DNA of 45,071 nt, from assembly GCA_025363715.1 (NCBI GenBank), contig JANYLR010000009.1:1-45071 (forward strand). Direction: 5' to 3'. The notes under the pieces were generated by a model. The model was not told where the DNA came from. It saw nothing but the letters and a program-made list of their open reading frames with translations, and made no database searches. Each line of letters starts with the position of its first letter. Position 1 is the stretch's first letter. Origin of the DNA: Holophagaceae bacterium (lineage in GTDB: Bacteria > Acidobacteriota > Holophagae > Holophagales > Holophagaceae). The position numbers and the translations under genes were made by a program. Shown here one piece after another: positions 17,132 to 30,574 of the stretch.

Positions 17132-18616
17132 ATGGGAAAAAGCACCGGCTTCATCGACTACCAGCGTGAACTCCCCGAGGACCGCTCGCCCCTAGAGCGC
17201 ATCAAGGACTGGAACGAGTCCCACCCCCGGGTGCCGGACGAGCTGCTCCAGCGTCAGGGTGCCCGCTGCATGGACTGCGGCACCCCCTTCTGCCATACGG
17301 GCAAGCTCATGGGCGGCATGGCTTCGGGCTGCCCCCTGAACAACCTCATCCCCGACTGGAATGACCTGGTCTACCGGGGCCAGTGGCAACGGGCCCTCCG
17401 CCGTCTCCTCCGCACGAACAACTTCCCCGAGTTCACCGGGCGGGTTTGCCCAGCCCCCTGCGAAGGCTCCTGCACGGTGGGCCTCGGTGGGGATCCAGTG
17501 ACCATCAAATCCATCGAGGTCTCCATCATCGACAAGGCCTTCGAGGAAGGCTGGATCGGGCCGGAGGTTCCCCAGGTTCTCACTGGCAAAAAGGTGGCCA
17601 TCGTGGGTTCTGGCCCCGCAGGCCTCGCCTGCGCCGCCCAGCTCAACCGGGCGGGCCACACGGTGACCGTGTTCGAGCGGGCGGACCGCATCGGCGGCCT
17701 GCTGATGTACGGCATCCCCAACATGAAGCTCGACAAGCGGCTGGTGGATCGGCGGGTGGGCCTCATGGCCCGGAACGGCGTCCGCTTCGTCACCGGGGTG
17801 GAGATCGGCCGGAACATCTCCACGGAGAGCCTGCTGAATGACTACCACGCCACGGTGCTTTGCTGCGGCTCCACTCTGCCCCGGGATCTCGATATCGAAG
17901 GCCGCCAGCTCCAGGGCGTCCATCAGGCCATGGATTTCCTCACCCTCAATACCAAGAGCCTGCTGGACAGCGCCCACGCCGATGGCGCCTACATTTCCGC
18001 CAAGGGCAAGCATGTGGTGGTCATCGGCGGCGGCGACACCGGGACCGACTGCATCGGCACGGCCCTCCGGCACGGGGCGAAATCGGTCACCCAGCTGGAG
18101 ATTCTGCCCCAGCCCCCGGAGCAGCGCTCCCTGGACAATCCCTGGCCCCAGTGGCCCAAGGTACGCTCCATGGACTACGGCCAGGAGGAGGCCGCCGCCG
18201 TCCAGGGCTGCGACCCCCGTATCTACGGCACCCAGACCCAGCGTTTCACTGGCGAAGCCGGTGCCCTGAAGGAGGTCCACACCGTGGGGCTCAAGTGGGC
18301 TCGCAGCCCCGAAGGCCGGATGCACCACGAAGAGCTGCCGGACAGCCAACGAGTCATTCCTGCGGACCTGGTCCTGCTGGCCCTGGGCTTCGTGGGCCCC
18401 GAACGCACAGGCCCCATCACCGAGCTGGGCCTGAAGCTCGACGGCCGCGGCAACGTGGTGGCCGATGGCCAGCGCATGACCAGCGTGCCCGGGGTCTTCG
18501 CCGCGGGGGACATGGTCCGCGGCCAGTCCCTGGTGGTCTGGGCGATCCACGAGGGCCGCAACACGGCCCGCAGCGTGGACCGCTACCTCATGTACGGGAA
18601 GACCTACCTCCTGTAG
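17132..18616 (+). CDS. gltD: glutamate synthase small subunit
   Basis: A 494-residue FAD protein that passes NAD(P)H electrons to GltB. The N-terminal Fe-S cysteines are [10 protein letters not shown] and [11 protein letters not shown], followed by [12 protein letters not shown]. The FAD dinucleotide fold is [17 protein letters not shown] (around residue 150), and the NAD(P) fold is [13 protein letters not shown] (around 290). Length is normal (about 470-490). AGGGG five bases upstream supports the ATG. It lies 8 bp after gltB and 10 bp before ispE, so all three may share a transcript. Confidence 0.97.
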   Translation: MGKSTGFIDYQRELPEDRSPLERIKDWNESHPRVPDELLQRQGARCMDCGTPFCHTGKLMGGMASGCPLNNLIPDWNDLVYRGQWQRALRRLLRTNNFPEFTGRVCPAPCEGSCTVGLGGDPVTIKSIEVSIIDKAFEEGWIGPEVPQVLTGKKVAIVGSGPAGLACAAQLNRAGHTVTVFERADRIGGLLMYGIPNMKLDKRLVDRRVGLMARNGVRFVTGVEIGRNISTESLLNDYHATVLCCGSTLPRDLDIEGRQLQGVHQAMDFLTLNTKSLLDSAHADGAYISAKGKHVVVIGGGDTGTDCIGTALRHGAKSVTQLEILPQPPEQRSLDNPWPQWPKVRSMDYGQEEAAAVQGCDPRIYGTQTQRFTGEAGALKEVHTVGLKWARSPEGRMHHEELPDSQRVIPADLVLLALGFVGPERTGPITELGLKLDGRGNVVADGQRMTSVPGVFAAGDMVRGQSLVVWAIHEGRNTARSVDRYLMYGKTYLL

Positions 18617-18626
18617 GCTTACTTCT

Positions 18627-19460
18627 ATGCCTGCAGTCCACTGTCCCGCCAAACTGAACCGCTTCCTCGCCGTCCTCGGACGGCGGGCGGATGGCTTCCA
18701 CGATCTCGAGCTGATCACCACGGTGCTGGAGGGCGTGCCGGACCTCACGGACCGGCTGGAGGCGGAGCCTGCCACGACCCTTTCCCTGGCCATCGGCGGC
18801 CCCACCGGGGATGGCCTAGTGGCGGACGAATCCAACCTAGTGCTGAAGGCCTGGCGCCTCCTCGAGGAGGCGGCCGGACGGCCCCTGCCCGCGGCCCTGC
18901 GCCTGGAGAAGCGCATCCCCCACGGCGCCGGGCTTGGCGGCGGCAGCAGCGACGCGGCCGGCGCCCTGCGGCTGGGCAATCGGCTCTTCGCTCTCGGTCT
19001 TGGTGAGGACCAGCTGCTGCGCCTGGCGGCCCCCCTGGGCAGCGACGTGCCCCTGTTCCTCCTGGGCGGCACGATGCTGGGCCTGGGCCGGGGTGAGCGG
19101 GTCTTCCCCCTCCGGCCCATCCCCCTGGAACCCATCCTCCTGGTGCACCCGGGGTTGCATGTGGGTACCCCCAGCGTCTACCGGGCCCTGCACTATGTGG
19201 GCTACCCCTTCCCGGAGGCCCTGGCCGCCCAGCCTGAGGGTGTGCCCCCCCCCTGGCGCAACGATCTGACGGGCGCGGCCCTGTGGGTGTGCCCGCCCCT
19301 GGCGGAGGTGCGGGACGCCCTGCGCGACACCGGCGGCGAGCCCCTGCTCTGCGGCTCCGGCAGCTGCTGGGCCGCGCGGTATGCCACGGCCACGGAACGG
19401 GATGGGGCGGCGGCCACCCTTCGCGGCATCCACCCCCAATGGAAGGCTTGGGCGGTCTGA
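18627..19460 (+). CDS. ispE: 4-diphosphocytidyl-2-C-methyl-D-erythritol kinase
   Basis: A 277-residue GHMP kinase of the MEP isoprenoid pathway that phosphorylates CDP-methylerythritol with ATP. Diagnostic segments are PAKLNRFLAVLGRRADGFH at the N-terminus, the ATP loop RIPHGAGLGGGSSDAAGAL (around residue 95-115) and the C-terminal LCGSGSCWAA glycine motif. The length is that of the family. It is placed 10 bp after gltD, so expression is tied to nitrogen assimilation genes although the pathways are unrelated. Downstream, 19461-19571 contains only a weak dyad (TCACTTGCC/GGCGAGTGA, 19500-19519) before the next gene. Confidence 0.95.
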   Translation: MPAVHCPAKLNRFLAVLGRRADGFHDLELITTVLEGVPDLTDRLEAEPATTLSLAIGGPTGDGLVADESNLVLKAWRLLEEAAGRPLPAALRLEKRIPHGAGLGGGSSDAAGALRLGNRLFALGLGEDQLLRLAAPLGSDVPLFLLGGTMLGLGRGERVFPLRPIPLEPILLVHPGLHVGTPSVYRALHYVGYPFPEALAAQPEGVPPPWRNDLTGAALWVCPPLAEVRDALRDTGGEPLLCGSGSCWAARYATATERDGAAATLRGIHPQWKAWAV

Positions 19461-19571
19461 GCGGGAAGGAGACAACTCACAGGAATCCATCACTGGCTAT
19501 TCACTTGCCGGGGCGAGTGATACGGTTGGTCTCCCACCCCCCATAGGCCTCCTTCAATCACAAGGACATGC

Positions 19572-21062
19572 ATGGTCAGCCGCCGCACGTTTCTTACCGC
19601 AGCAGGTGCTGCGGTTGGGTGGCCCGGGGGCAGCTGGGCGCAGAAGCAGGATAGGTCCAGACCGAAGCCCGAAGGCGTCCTGGTCAACGATCTGCATTCG
19701 CAGCTCAACACCACCCGAGTGTTCCGAATCATGGAGCCCGACTCGGTGGATGCGGTGCGCTCTGCCTTCAAGCTGGCCCGGCTGGAAGGTCGCCCGCTCT
19801 GCATTGCCGGCGGCCGCCATGCCATGGGCGGACAGCAGTTCGTCACCGATGGCGTGCTCATCGACACCCGCAAGTTCGACAAGGTGCTCGCCTTCGACCC
19901 TGAGCGCGGCCGGATCGAGATCCAGTCAGGCATGCAGTGGACGCAACTGCACGGCCACCTGCTTTCCAGCCAGCACGGACGCAGGAAGCAGTGGGCTTTC
20001 GCACAGAAGCCGGTCGGCGCCGACCTGCTGACCATGGGCGGCTGCCTGTCGGCCAATATCCACGGCCGCGGCCTCGCGCTGCCGCCGTTCATTGGCGATA
20101 TCGAGTCGTTCAAGCTGATCGACGCCAGCGGCGACATGCATCATTGCAGCCGCAGCGACAACCCAGAGTTGTTCCGACTGGCGATCGGTGGCTATGGGTT
20201 GTTCGGCTTCATCTACTCAGTCACGCTGCGTCTGGTACCGCGCCGCAAGCTCGAGCGCGTGGTCGAGCTGCGCACGCTCGACGGGCTCGCCGGCGCCTTC
20301 GCCGAGCGCATCAGCAATGGCTATCTCTACGGCGATTTCCATTACGCAATCGACAGCAAGTCGGACGACTTTCTGCGGCGCGGCGTTTTCGCCTGCGATC
20401 GGCCCCTGCCGGACAATACACCGATGCCGACGGCACGCAAGGCGCTCTCCGAGGCCGACCGGGTGGAGCGGATGCTCCTGGCGCATTCCGACAAGAGCGC
20501 AGCTCTCCAGCGAATTTTGAGTGACCACCGGGCCAGTAGCGGACAGGCCGGCTGGTCGGACGAGCAGCAGATGAGCCCCTACCCCTCCAACTACCACCGC
20601 GAGATCGACCTACGGCTACAGGCACCGAAAGGCAGCGAGATGATCGGCGAGTTCACCTGCGAACGGCATGCACTGGAGCCGTTCATGGGGGAGCTGCGTC
20701 AGTACGCGCTGCGGGAGCAGGTCGAGATCGTCGGCGGCAGCGTGCGCCTGATCGAACAGGACAAGGAAAGCTTCCTCGCATGGGCATGCAAGCCCTACGC
20801 TTGCGTCAGCCTGCACGCGCACATTGAGCACTCGACCCGAGGCCTGATCCGCGCCGGCGACCATTTCCGGCGGATGATCGACATCAGCCTGCGCCACGGG
20901 GGCAGCTGGTACCCGACCTACCACAAACACGCGCTGCGCAGACAAGTGGAAGCCGCCTACCCGCAGTTCTCCGATTTCCTCAAGCTCAAGCTCAAATATG
21001 ATCCTGCAAACTTGTTTCAGAGCGACTGGTACCGGCACTACAAAAGCATGTTTTCCAGGTAG
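19572..21062 (+). CDS. Tat-exported FAD-binding (PCMH-type) oxidoreductase
   Basis: A 496-residue flavoprotein. The N-terminus MVSRRTFLTAAGAAVGW carries a twin-arginine signal with a likely cut after SWA, so it should be folded with FAD and exported. The FAD-binding half shows PLCIAGGRHAMGGQQF, GMQWTQLHGHL and MGGCLSANIHGRG, typical of the p-cresol methylhydroxylase/lactone oxidase superfamily. The end YDPANLFQSDWYRHY matches the terminal segment of sugar-lactone and alditol oxidases. The substrate is unknown. AAGGA five bases before the ATG supports the start. Codon choice and local composition differ from the flanking gltBD-ispE and ABC genes, and it stands alone between them, so it looks acquired. 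The 215 bp after it (21063-21277) hold no gene. Confidence 0.85.
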   Translation: MVSRRTFLTAAGAAVGWPGGSWAQKQDRSRPKPEGVLVNDLHSQLNTTRVFRIMEPDSVDAVRSAFKLARLEGRPLCIAGGRHAMGGQQFVTDGVLIDTRKFDKVLAFDPERGRIEIQSGMQWTQLHGHLLSSQHGRRKQWAFAQKPVGADLLTMGGCLSANIHGRGLALPPFIGDIESFKLIDASGDMHHCSRSDNPELFRLAIGGYGLFGFIYSVTLRLVPRRKLERVVELRTLDGLAGAFAERISNGYLYGDFHYAIDSKSDDFLRRGVFACDRPLPDNTPMPTARKALSEADRVERMLLAHSDKSAALQRILSDHRASSGQAGWSDEQQMSPYPSNYHREIDLRLQAPKGSEMIGEFTCERHALEPFMGELRQYALREQVEIVGGSVRLIEQDKESFLAWACKPYACVSLHAHIEHSTRGLIRAGDHFRRMIDISLRHGGSWYPTYHKHALRRQVEAAYPQFSDFLKLKLKYDPANLFQSDWYRHYKSMFSR

Positions 21063-21277
21063 CAACCGCAGCGTCGGGAATTCAATGGCCCCATGCTGGC
21101 CTGGGCCTGGAACAGTGCCTGAAACCACCTGAGTACCGGACGACGCCCACTTGGGCCATTTCGCGTTCGGCGCGAGCACCCCGAACTAGTGAGCGGGCTC
21201 TAGGGGAAACCGCCATGGCCAAAGCAAAAAAGGCGGGCTGTCAGCCTCCCATGCTATCTATGAGATCTGAGGTCTCC

Positions 21278-22198
<921 letters not shown>

Positions 22199-22474
22199 CT
22201 AGGGCCTTCTTTCAAAGTGGGATGCGGTCGCGCAAGGGGCGCCGCCCAAGCGAGACAAGGAGAACGACGATGGCAATAGCGGCACTATTGACGAGGAGTT
22301 CGACGCAGTATCGCGCCTGGCGTCGCCCCTTGCCCTTCGGGACGTGGCCAGCCGCACCCCTGGCGGCGTTGCCGGCCTTGAACGATGTCCCGCATCGCCC
22401 TGCGGCCGGCGCCTTACCAGAGGCGCGGCTGGCCGGCGTCGCGGCCACACCCCACTCTGAAAGCAGGTCCTAGG
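22199..22474. repeat. 276-bp element with ~35-bp terminal inverted repeats (MITE-like)
   Basis: The ends 22199-22233 and 22440-22474 are inverted copies that match at nearly all positions (both begin CTAGG after one base, share CTTTCA and AGTGGG and end GGxCGCG). Most of the few differences are transitions that still allow G-U pairing. The interior is GC-rich, with a small perfect dyad CAATAG/CTATTG near 22274-22290 and no convincing gene. It fits exactly between the ATPase stop and the permease ATG and now supplies the permease's upstream sequence. No transposase is encoded, so it is a non-autonomous element or a structured RNA repeat. Confidence 0.7.
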
Positions 22475-23530
22475 ATGCTCTGGCGACAGTTCGCGATGGA
22501 ATGGCGGCTCTACAGCCGCGACCGGGTGGCCATGTTCTGGACCATGGCTTTTCCTGTGCTCCTGCTGCTGGGCTTTGGCACGATCTTCCGGGACAACAGC
22601 GGCCCCAAGCTCTCGCTCGTGCGGGTGCAGTCGGCGGTAGCATCGCCGCAGGACGAGGCCCTGGACCGGGCCATGACGGACCTGCAGCTCAAGGTCCAGA
22701 CCCTTTCCAAGGCGGAGGCTGAGGCCCGCTGGTCCCGGGGCGAGACGGCTGCCCAATTGGAACCCGCCGGGGACGGCTACCGGCTGCGCCTGAACAGCTA
22801 CCTCATGGCCCAGGCCGGGGCCACGGCAGGACTGGTGAACCAGGCCTGGCTGGTGGCCCAGGCCCGCCTCAGCGGCGCCCCGGAACCCCAGCGGATCCCG
22901 CTCCAGGTGGAGAGTCCCGGGCACAAGCGGTCCACCAACTACGCCTCCTTCCTGCTGCCCGGGCTGCTGGGCTTGAACCTCGTCAGCATGGGGCTCTTCG
23001 CCGTGGGCATGACCAACGTGACCTACCGGGAGAAGGGCAAGTTCCGGCGCCTGGCGGTGACGCCGCTGCCCAAATGGATCTTCCTGCTGGGCCAGGTGCT
23101 GCACCGCCTGACCCTCACCGTGGCCCAGGCGGCCCTCCTCATCCTGGTGGGTCGTCTGGTCTTCGGCATCCAGAACCAAGGCTCCTTCCTGGACCTGCTG
23201 CTCATCATGACGCTCGGCACCGGCTGTTTCATGGCCATTGGCTTCGCCCTCAGCGGCTTCGCCGACACCGTCGAGGGCTATGGCGCCATCGCCAACCTGG
23301 TGTTCTTTCCCCTCATGCTGCTCAGCGGCGTCTACTTCACCTTGGACTCGGCCCCGGGCTGGCTTCAGCAAGCGGTGGCTCTCTTGCCCCTGGCGCCCTT
23401 CCTCCGGGCCCTCCGCGCGGTGTTCAACGATGGCGCCAGCCTCGCTGGACACGGCCTGGGCCTGACCATCGTCGCCGCCTGGGCGCTGGGCGCCTTTCTT
23501 CTCGCGCTCCGGCGCTTCCGCTGGGCCTAA
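22475..23530 (+). CDS. ABC-2 type exporter, permease protein
   Basis: A 351-residue membrane protein of the ABC-2 family. One N-terminal helix (VAMFWTMAFPVLLLLGFG) is followed by a large extracytoplasmic domain (about residues 45-165), then five C-terminal helices, including LLPGLLGLNLVSMGLFAVG and the segment before MLLSGVYF. It pairs with the upstream ATPase to export a drug, lipid or antibiotic-like compound; the substrate is unknown. The ATG at 22475 immediately follows the inverted-repeat element, whose terminal CAGG/TAGG provides the only visible ribosome-binding sequence. Efficient expression may therefore have changed since insertion. Confidence 0.9.
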   Translation: MLWRQFAMEWRLYSRDRVAMFWTMAFPVLLLLGFGTIFRDNSGPKLSLVRVQSAVASPQDEALDRAMTDLQLKVQTLSKAEAEARWSRGETAAQLEPAGDGYRLRLNSYLMAQAGATAGLVNQAWLVAQARLSGAPEPQRIPLQVESPGHKRSTNYASFLLPGLLGLNLVSMGLFAVGMTNVTYREKGKFRRLAVTPLPKWIFLLGQVLHRLTLTVAQAALLILVGRLVFGIQNQGSFLDLLLIMTLGTGCFMAIGFALSGFADTVEGYGAIANLVFFPLMLLSGVYFTLDSAPGWLQQAVALLPLAPFLRALRAVFNDGASLAGHGLGLTIVAAWALGAFLLALRRFRWA

Positions 23531-23572
23531 TTCCGCACAGGACTTTGAGCCTGCCCTCTCCCGGCCGATGCT

Positions 23573-27106
<3,534 letters not shown>

Positions 27107-27144
27107 CCACTGCGACTGGCTACACTGGGGGGCTGGAGAACCCC

Positions 27145-28413
27145 ATGCAGTCTTCCAAGCGCGCCCGGACGGCGATCTTTCTCACCGTATTCGTCGACCT
27201 TCTGGGCTTCGGCATCGTCATTCCCATCCTGCCCCTCTATGCCCAGGCCATCGCTGATCACCCCAGCCGCTGGATGGAGAGCGTCAACCAGTTCCTCGGC
27301 CTGGGCGGCGTTGGCACCACCCCTGGGGCCTTCTGGGCCGGAGTGGCCTTCCTCAGCTTCAGCCTCATGCAGTTCATCGCCTCGCCCATCCTGGGCCGGG
27401 TGTCGGACATGGTCGGCCGGAAGCCCGTGCTCTGGGTGAGCCTCGTCGGCTCGGCCCTGGGCTACCTGATGCTGGCGCTCACCAGCCGCTTCGAGTGGAT
27501 CCTCGCGGCCCGCATCCTGGATGGCATCACCGGTGGCAACATCGCCGTGGCCCAGGCCGCCATGGCGGATAGCTCGGAACCCGAGGAACGGTCGAAGGTC
27601 ATGGGCATGATCGGGGCGGCCTTCGGGCTGGGCTTCGTGCTGGGTCCGGCCATGGCGGGGATCCTGAGCGGCAGTGACTTCGGCCACCAGCTGCTGGCGA
27701 CCCGGGGTTGGCACCTACCCTTCTTCGTGGCCGCGGGCCTGTCCCTGCTGGCCTCGCTGATGGTGCTGTTCTGGTTGCCCGAAACACTCACGGACGAGGT
27801 GCGGGCCCGGGCCCGCTCCCACGAAAGCCGGGGTCATGCCCTGATCAAGTCCCTGAAGCTGCCAGGGATGCCCCAGATCCTGGGCGTGTCCCTGCTGGCT
27901 ATGGCCGGCTTCGCCATGATGGAAGGCACCTTCGCCCTCCTGGTCCACCAGCGCTTCGATTTCCACCAGCGCGAAGTAGGCTTCCTCTTCGCCGGCATCG
28001 GCGTGCTCCTCGTGATCTACCAGGGCGGCCTGGTGCGCGTGGTCGCCAAGCGCCTTCCCGAACGGGCGGCCCTCATCACGGGGCTGGTCTTCATGGGCCT
28101 GGCCCTGCCTTTCATGCCCAAGGCAGCCTGGATGTGGCCCTTCCTCCTCCTGCTCATCCCCCTCTCCTGGGGCAGTGGCATGGGCAGCACCGCGGGCACG
28201 GCCCTGGCCAGCCGGTTGACGCCCCCCGGGGATCAGGGTGGCCTCTTCGGCGTCATCAACGCCATGACCGGCATGGGACGCATCATCGGCCCCGCCGTCG
28301 GCACCTTCACCTTCGCCCGCTGGGGTGGCCAGACCACCTACACCATCGCCGGCCTGACCCTGGGCCTCGCCCTGGTGCTGGCCCTGACGATCTCCCGCAA
28401 GGAAGTCCAATGA
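27145..28413 (+). CDS. MFS transporter, TCR/Tet-like drug:proton antiporter family
   Basis: A 422-residue, 12-helix permease. The start TAIFLTVFVDLLGFGIVIPILP, the loop GRVSDMVGRKPVL (motif A) and the AAFGLGFVLGPAMAG segment (motif C, the antiporter motif) place it with TetA-like exporters. The second half repeats the pattern less strictly. GGAG six bases before the ATG supports the start. The last codon runs into hutH: its TGA overlaps the hutH ATG by 4 nt (ATGA, 28410-28413). Co-translation with a histidine ammonia-lyase suggests traffic of histidine, urocanate or a related amine, but Tet-type motifs argue for efflux. The substrate is unknown. Confidence 0.9.
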   Translation: MQSSKRARTAIFLTVFVDLLGFGIVIPILPLYAQAIADHPSRWMESVNQFLGLGGVGTTPGAFWAGVAFLSFSLMQFIASPILGRVSDMVGRKPVLWVSLVGSALGYLMLALTSRFEWILAARILDGITGGNIAVAQAAMADSSEPEERSKVMGMIGAAFGLGFVLGPAMAGILSGSDFGHQLLATRGWHLPFFVAAGLSLLASLMVLFWLPETLTDEVRARARSHESRGHALIKSLKLPGMPQILGVSLLAMAGFAMMEGTFALLVHQRFDFHQREVGFLFAGIGVLLVIYQGGLVRVVAKRLPERAALITGLVFMGLALPFMPKAAWMWPFLLLLIPLSWGSGMGSTAGTALASRLTPPGDQGGLFGVINAMTGMGRIIGPAVGTFTFARWGGQTTYTIAGLTLGLALVLALTISRKEVQ

Positions 28414-29900
28414 TCCACCTCGATGGGCGCTCCCTGACCGCGAACCTGCTGGCGCGCATCACCGCCGGGGAGGGCGTCACCCTGGACGAGGGAGCCCTGG
28501 CCCTGGTGGCCGAGAACCGGGCCGTGGTCGATCGCATCGTGGCCGAGGGGAGTACCGTCTATGGCATCAACACCGGCTTCGGCCAGTTCGCCACGGTGGT
28601 CATCCCCCCGGACCAGCTGGAGCTGCTCCAGCTCAATCTCATTCGCAGCCACGCAGCCGGTGTGGGTGAGCCCCTGCCAAAGGACCAGAGCCGGGCCCTC
28701 ATGGCCGCCCGCATCAACTGCCTACTGAAGGCCCACAGCGGCATCCGCCCCGAGCCCATCCGCTTGCTGGCGGAGTGCCTGAACCGGGACATCGTGCCGG
28801 TGGTGCCCTGCCAGGGCAGCGTGGGCGCCAGCGGCGATCTGGCGCCCCTGGCCCACATGGCCCTGATGCTGGTGGGCGAAGGCCTGGCGTGGTCGCAGGG
28901 CCGGCAGGTACCGGGTGGCGAGGCACTGGCCGCAGCCGGCCTATCCCCCGTCATCCTCCAGGCCAAGGAGGGTCTCGCTCTCATCAACGGCACCCAGCTC
29001 ATCACCTCCCTCGGCAACCTGGCGGTGGAACGGTTCACCCGGCTGGCGAACCTCGCCGATCAGATCGCCTGCCTCAGCCTGGAGGCCCTGCGCGGCAGCC
29101 GCCGGGCCTTCGATCCCCGCATCCACGCCGCCCGGCCCCATCCCGGCCAGATCCTCGTCGCCGCGCGCATGCGCGATCTGCTCGGGGAATCCAGCGCCAT
29201 CGCGGAAAGCCATCGGGACTGCCACCGGGTGCAGGACGCCTACAGCCTGCGCTGCATTCCCCAGGTGCACGGCGTCACCCGGGACGCCCTGGCCTTCGCC
29301 GGGGCCATCCTGGAACGGGAACTCAATAGCGCCACGGACAATCCGATGATCTTCACGGACACCCAGGAGTCCCGGTCCGGCGGCAACTTCCACGGCCAGT
29401 ACCCGGCCTTCGCCTGCGACGTGCTGGCCATCGCCGCGGCGGACCTGGCCAGCATCTCCGAGCGGCGGCAGGAGCGCCTGGTGAACCCGGCCTATTCCGA
29501 TCTCCCGGCCTTCCTCACGCAGAACGGCGGCCTCGAATCCGGCTTCATGATGGCCCACGTCACCTCGGCAGCCCTGGTCAGCGAGATGAAGGGCCTGGCC
29601 AACCCGGCCTGCGTGGACAGCATCCCCACCAGCGCGGGCAAGGAGGACCATGTGAGCATGGGCCCCATCGCCGCCCGGAAGCTGCTGCGCGCCGTGGACG
29701 CCCTGGAGCAGGTCCTGGCCATCGAGGCCCGCATGGCCCTCGAAGGCCTGCGGATCATCGGCCTGGCCCCAGCCATCGGCCTGCAACCTCTGCTGGAGCA
29801 GCTATCAAAAGCTTGCGCCCCGTGGGCCGATCGCGCCATGTTTGAAGAAATCAACAAGACCCTCGGCGCCCTCCGTGCCTATGAGGAAACCCATCCATGA
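28410..29900 (+). CDS. hutH: histidine ammonia-lyase
   Basis: A 496-residue enzyme that deaminates L-histidine to urocanate. The self-formed MIO cofactor arises from Ala140-Ser141-Gly142 (GSVGASGDLAPLAH). The catalytic Tyr lies in STVYGINTGFGQF, and the substrate-selecting Ser-His pair in NLIRSHAAGVGEPL is the one typical of histidine rather than tyrosine or phenylalanine lyases. The C-terminal part includes NPMIF, GGNFHGQYPAF and the family's QEDHVSMG-like GKEDHVSMG. The start is the ATG overlapping the MFS stop; a much longer upstream frame is a GC artefact. hutU, hutI and hutG are not in the window. It instead sits in a coupled chain with an HD protein, a HEAT protein and a kinase. Confidence 0.95.
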   Translation: MIHLDGRSLTANLLARITAGEGVTLDEGALALVAENRAVVDRIVAEGSTVYGINTGFGQFATVVIPPDQLELLQLNLIRSHAAGVGEPLPKDQSRALMAARINCLLKAHSGIRPEPIRLLAECLNRDIVPVVPCQGSVGASGDLAPLAHMALMLVGEGLAWSQGRQVPGGEALAAAGLSPVILQAKEGLALINGTQLITSLGNLAVERFTRLANLADQIACLSLEALRGSRRAFDPRIHAARPHPGQILVAARMRDLLGESSAIAESHRDCHRVQDAYSLRCIPQVHGVTRDALAFAGAILERELNSATDNPMIFTDTQESRSGGNFHGQYPAFACDVLAIAAADLASISERRQERLVNPAYSDLPAFLTQNGGLESGFMMAHVTSAALVSEMKGLANPACVDSIPTSAGKEDHVSMGPIAARKLLRAVDALEQVLAIEARMALEGLRIIGLAPAIGLQPLLEQLSKACAPWADRAMFEEINKTLGALRAYEETHP

Positions 29901-30574
29901 CCTCCACCCCATGGCGAACCGCCTGCGAGCAATCGCTGCGACGCTTTTCGGACGCCGACGCGATCCGGTTCTGGGGCATCGGCCATGAGGTGGAGGGCAC
30001 GTACCAGCCCATCTTCAACTACCGCTTCGAGCACTCCTACGCCGCCGTCCTCCTGGCCCGCTGGCTGGCTCCGGCCACGGGGGCCGATCTGGAGGTGGTG
30101 GAGTGCGCCGCCTGGCTGCATGACGTGGCCAAGCGCCTGAAGGACCCCCAGGCCAGGGACACCCATGCCAAGGATGCCTCGGCCCAGGTGCGGGGAATTC
30201 TCGCGGGTACGGATTTCCCCCCGGACAAGATCCCTGCGGTCTGCCAGGCCATCGAGTGCCACGTGGGCCTGAAGCTCACCAGGCGGCTCGAACCCCTCGA
30301 GGCCGCCTGCTTGTGGGACTGCGACAAGCTCAGCAAGATCGGGGCCGCCAGCCTGGTCCATTTCAGCTGCATCAGCGGCGCCTTCCAGCCCGTCACCACG
30401 GCAGAAATCCTCCGCCGGGGGGCTGCCTGGCTGCCCTTGGCCCGAACCATCGCCGGCAGCTTCAATACTGAACCGGCCAAGGAAGAGGGCCGGCGCCGGC
30501 TGGCCTTCATCGAAGCCCACTACGCCCAGCTGCGGCGCGAATGGTCGGACCCCCTGGAGATGACGCCGTCATGA
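29897..30574 (+). CDS. HD-domain phosphohydrolase-like protein
   Basis: A 225-residue cytoplasmic protein. The metal-binding set is visible: His in FNYRFEHSYAAV (around residue 46), His-Asp in CAAWLHDVAKRLK (around 75), and a distal His and Asp in IECHVGLKL and LWDCDKLSK. Members of this HD group hydrolyse nucleotides or other phosphate esters; the substrate here is not evident. The ATG overlaps the hutH stop by 4 nt (29897-29900) and its own stop overlaps the next start by 4 nt. Expression is therefore bound to the MFS-hutH unit. Confidence 0.85.
   Translation: MTSTPWRTACEQSLRRFSDADAIRFWGIGHEVEGTYQPIFNYRFEHSYAAVLLARWLAPATGADLEVVECAAWLHDVAKRLKDPQARDTHAKDASAQVRGILAGTDFPPDKIPAVCQAIECHVGLKLTRRLEPLEAACLWDCDKLSKIGAASLVHFSCISGAFQPVTTAEILRRGAAWLPLARTIAGSFNTEPAKEEGRRRLAFIEAHYAQLRREWSDPLEMTPS

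Noticed and set aside
27708..28409. N-terminal extension of hutH by 234 residues
   Set aside because: It overlaps the MFS gene in another frame. The lyase family begins at the ATG of 28410, which overlaps the MFS stop in the usual ATGA manner.
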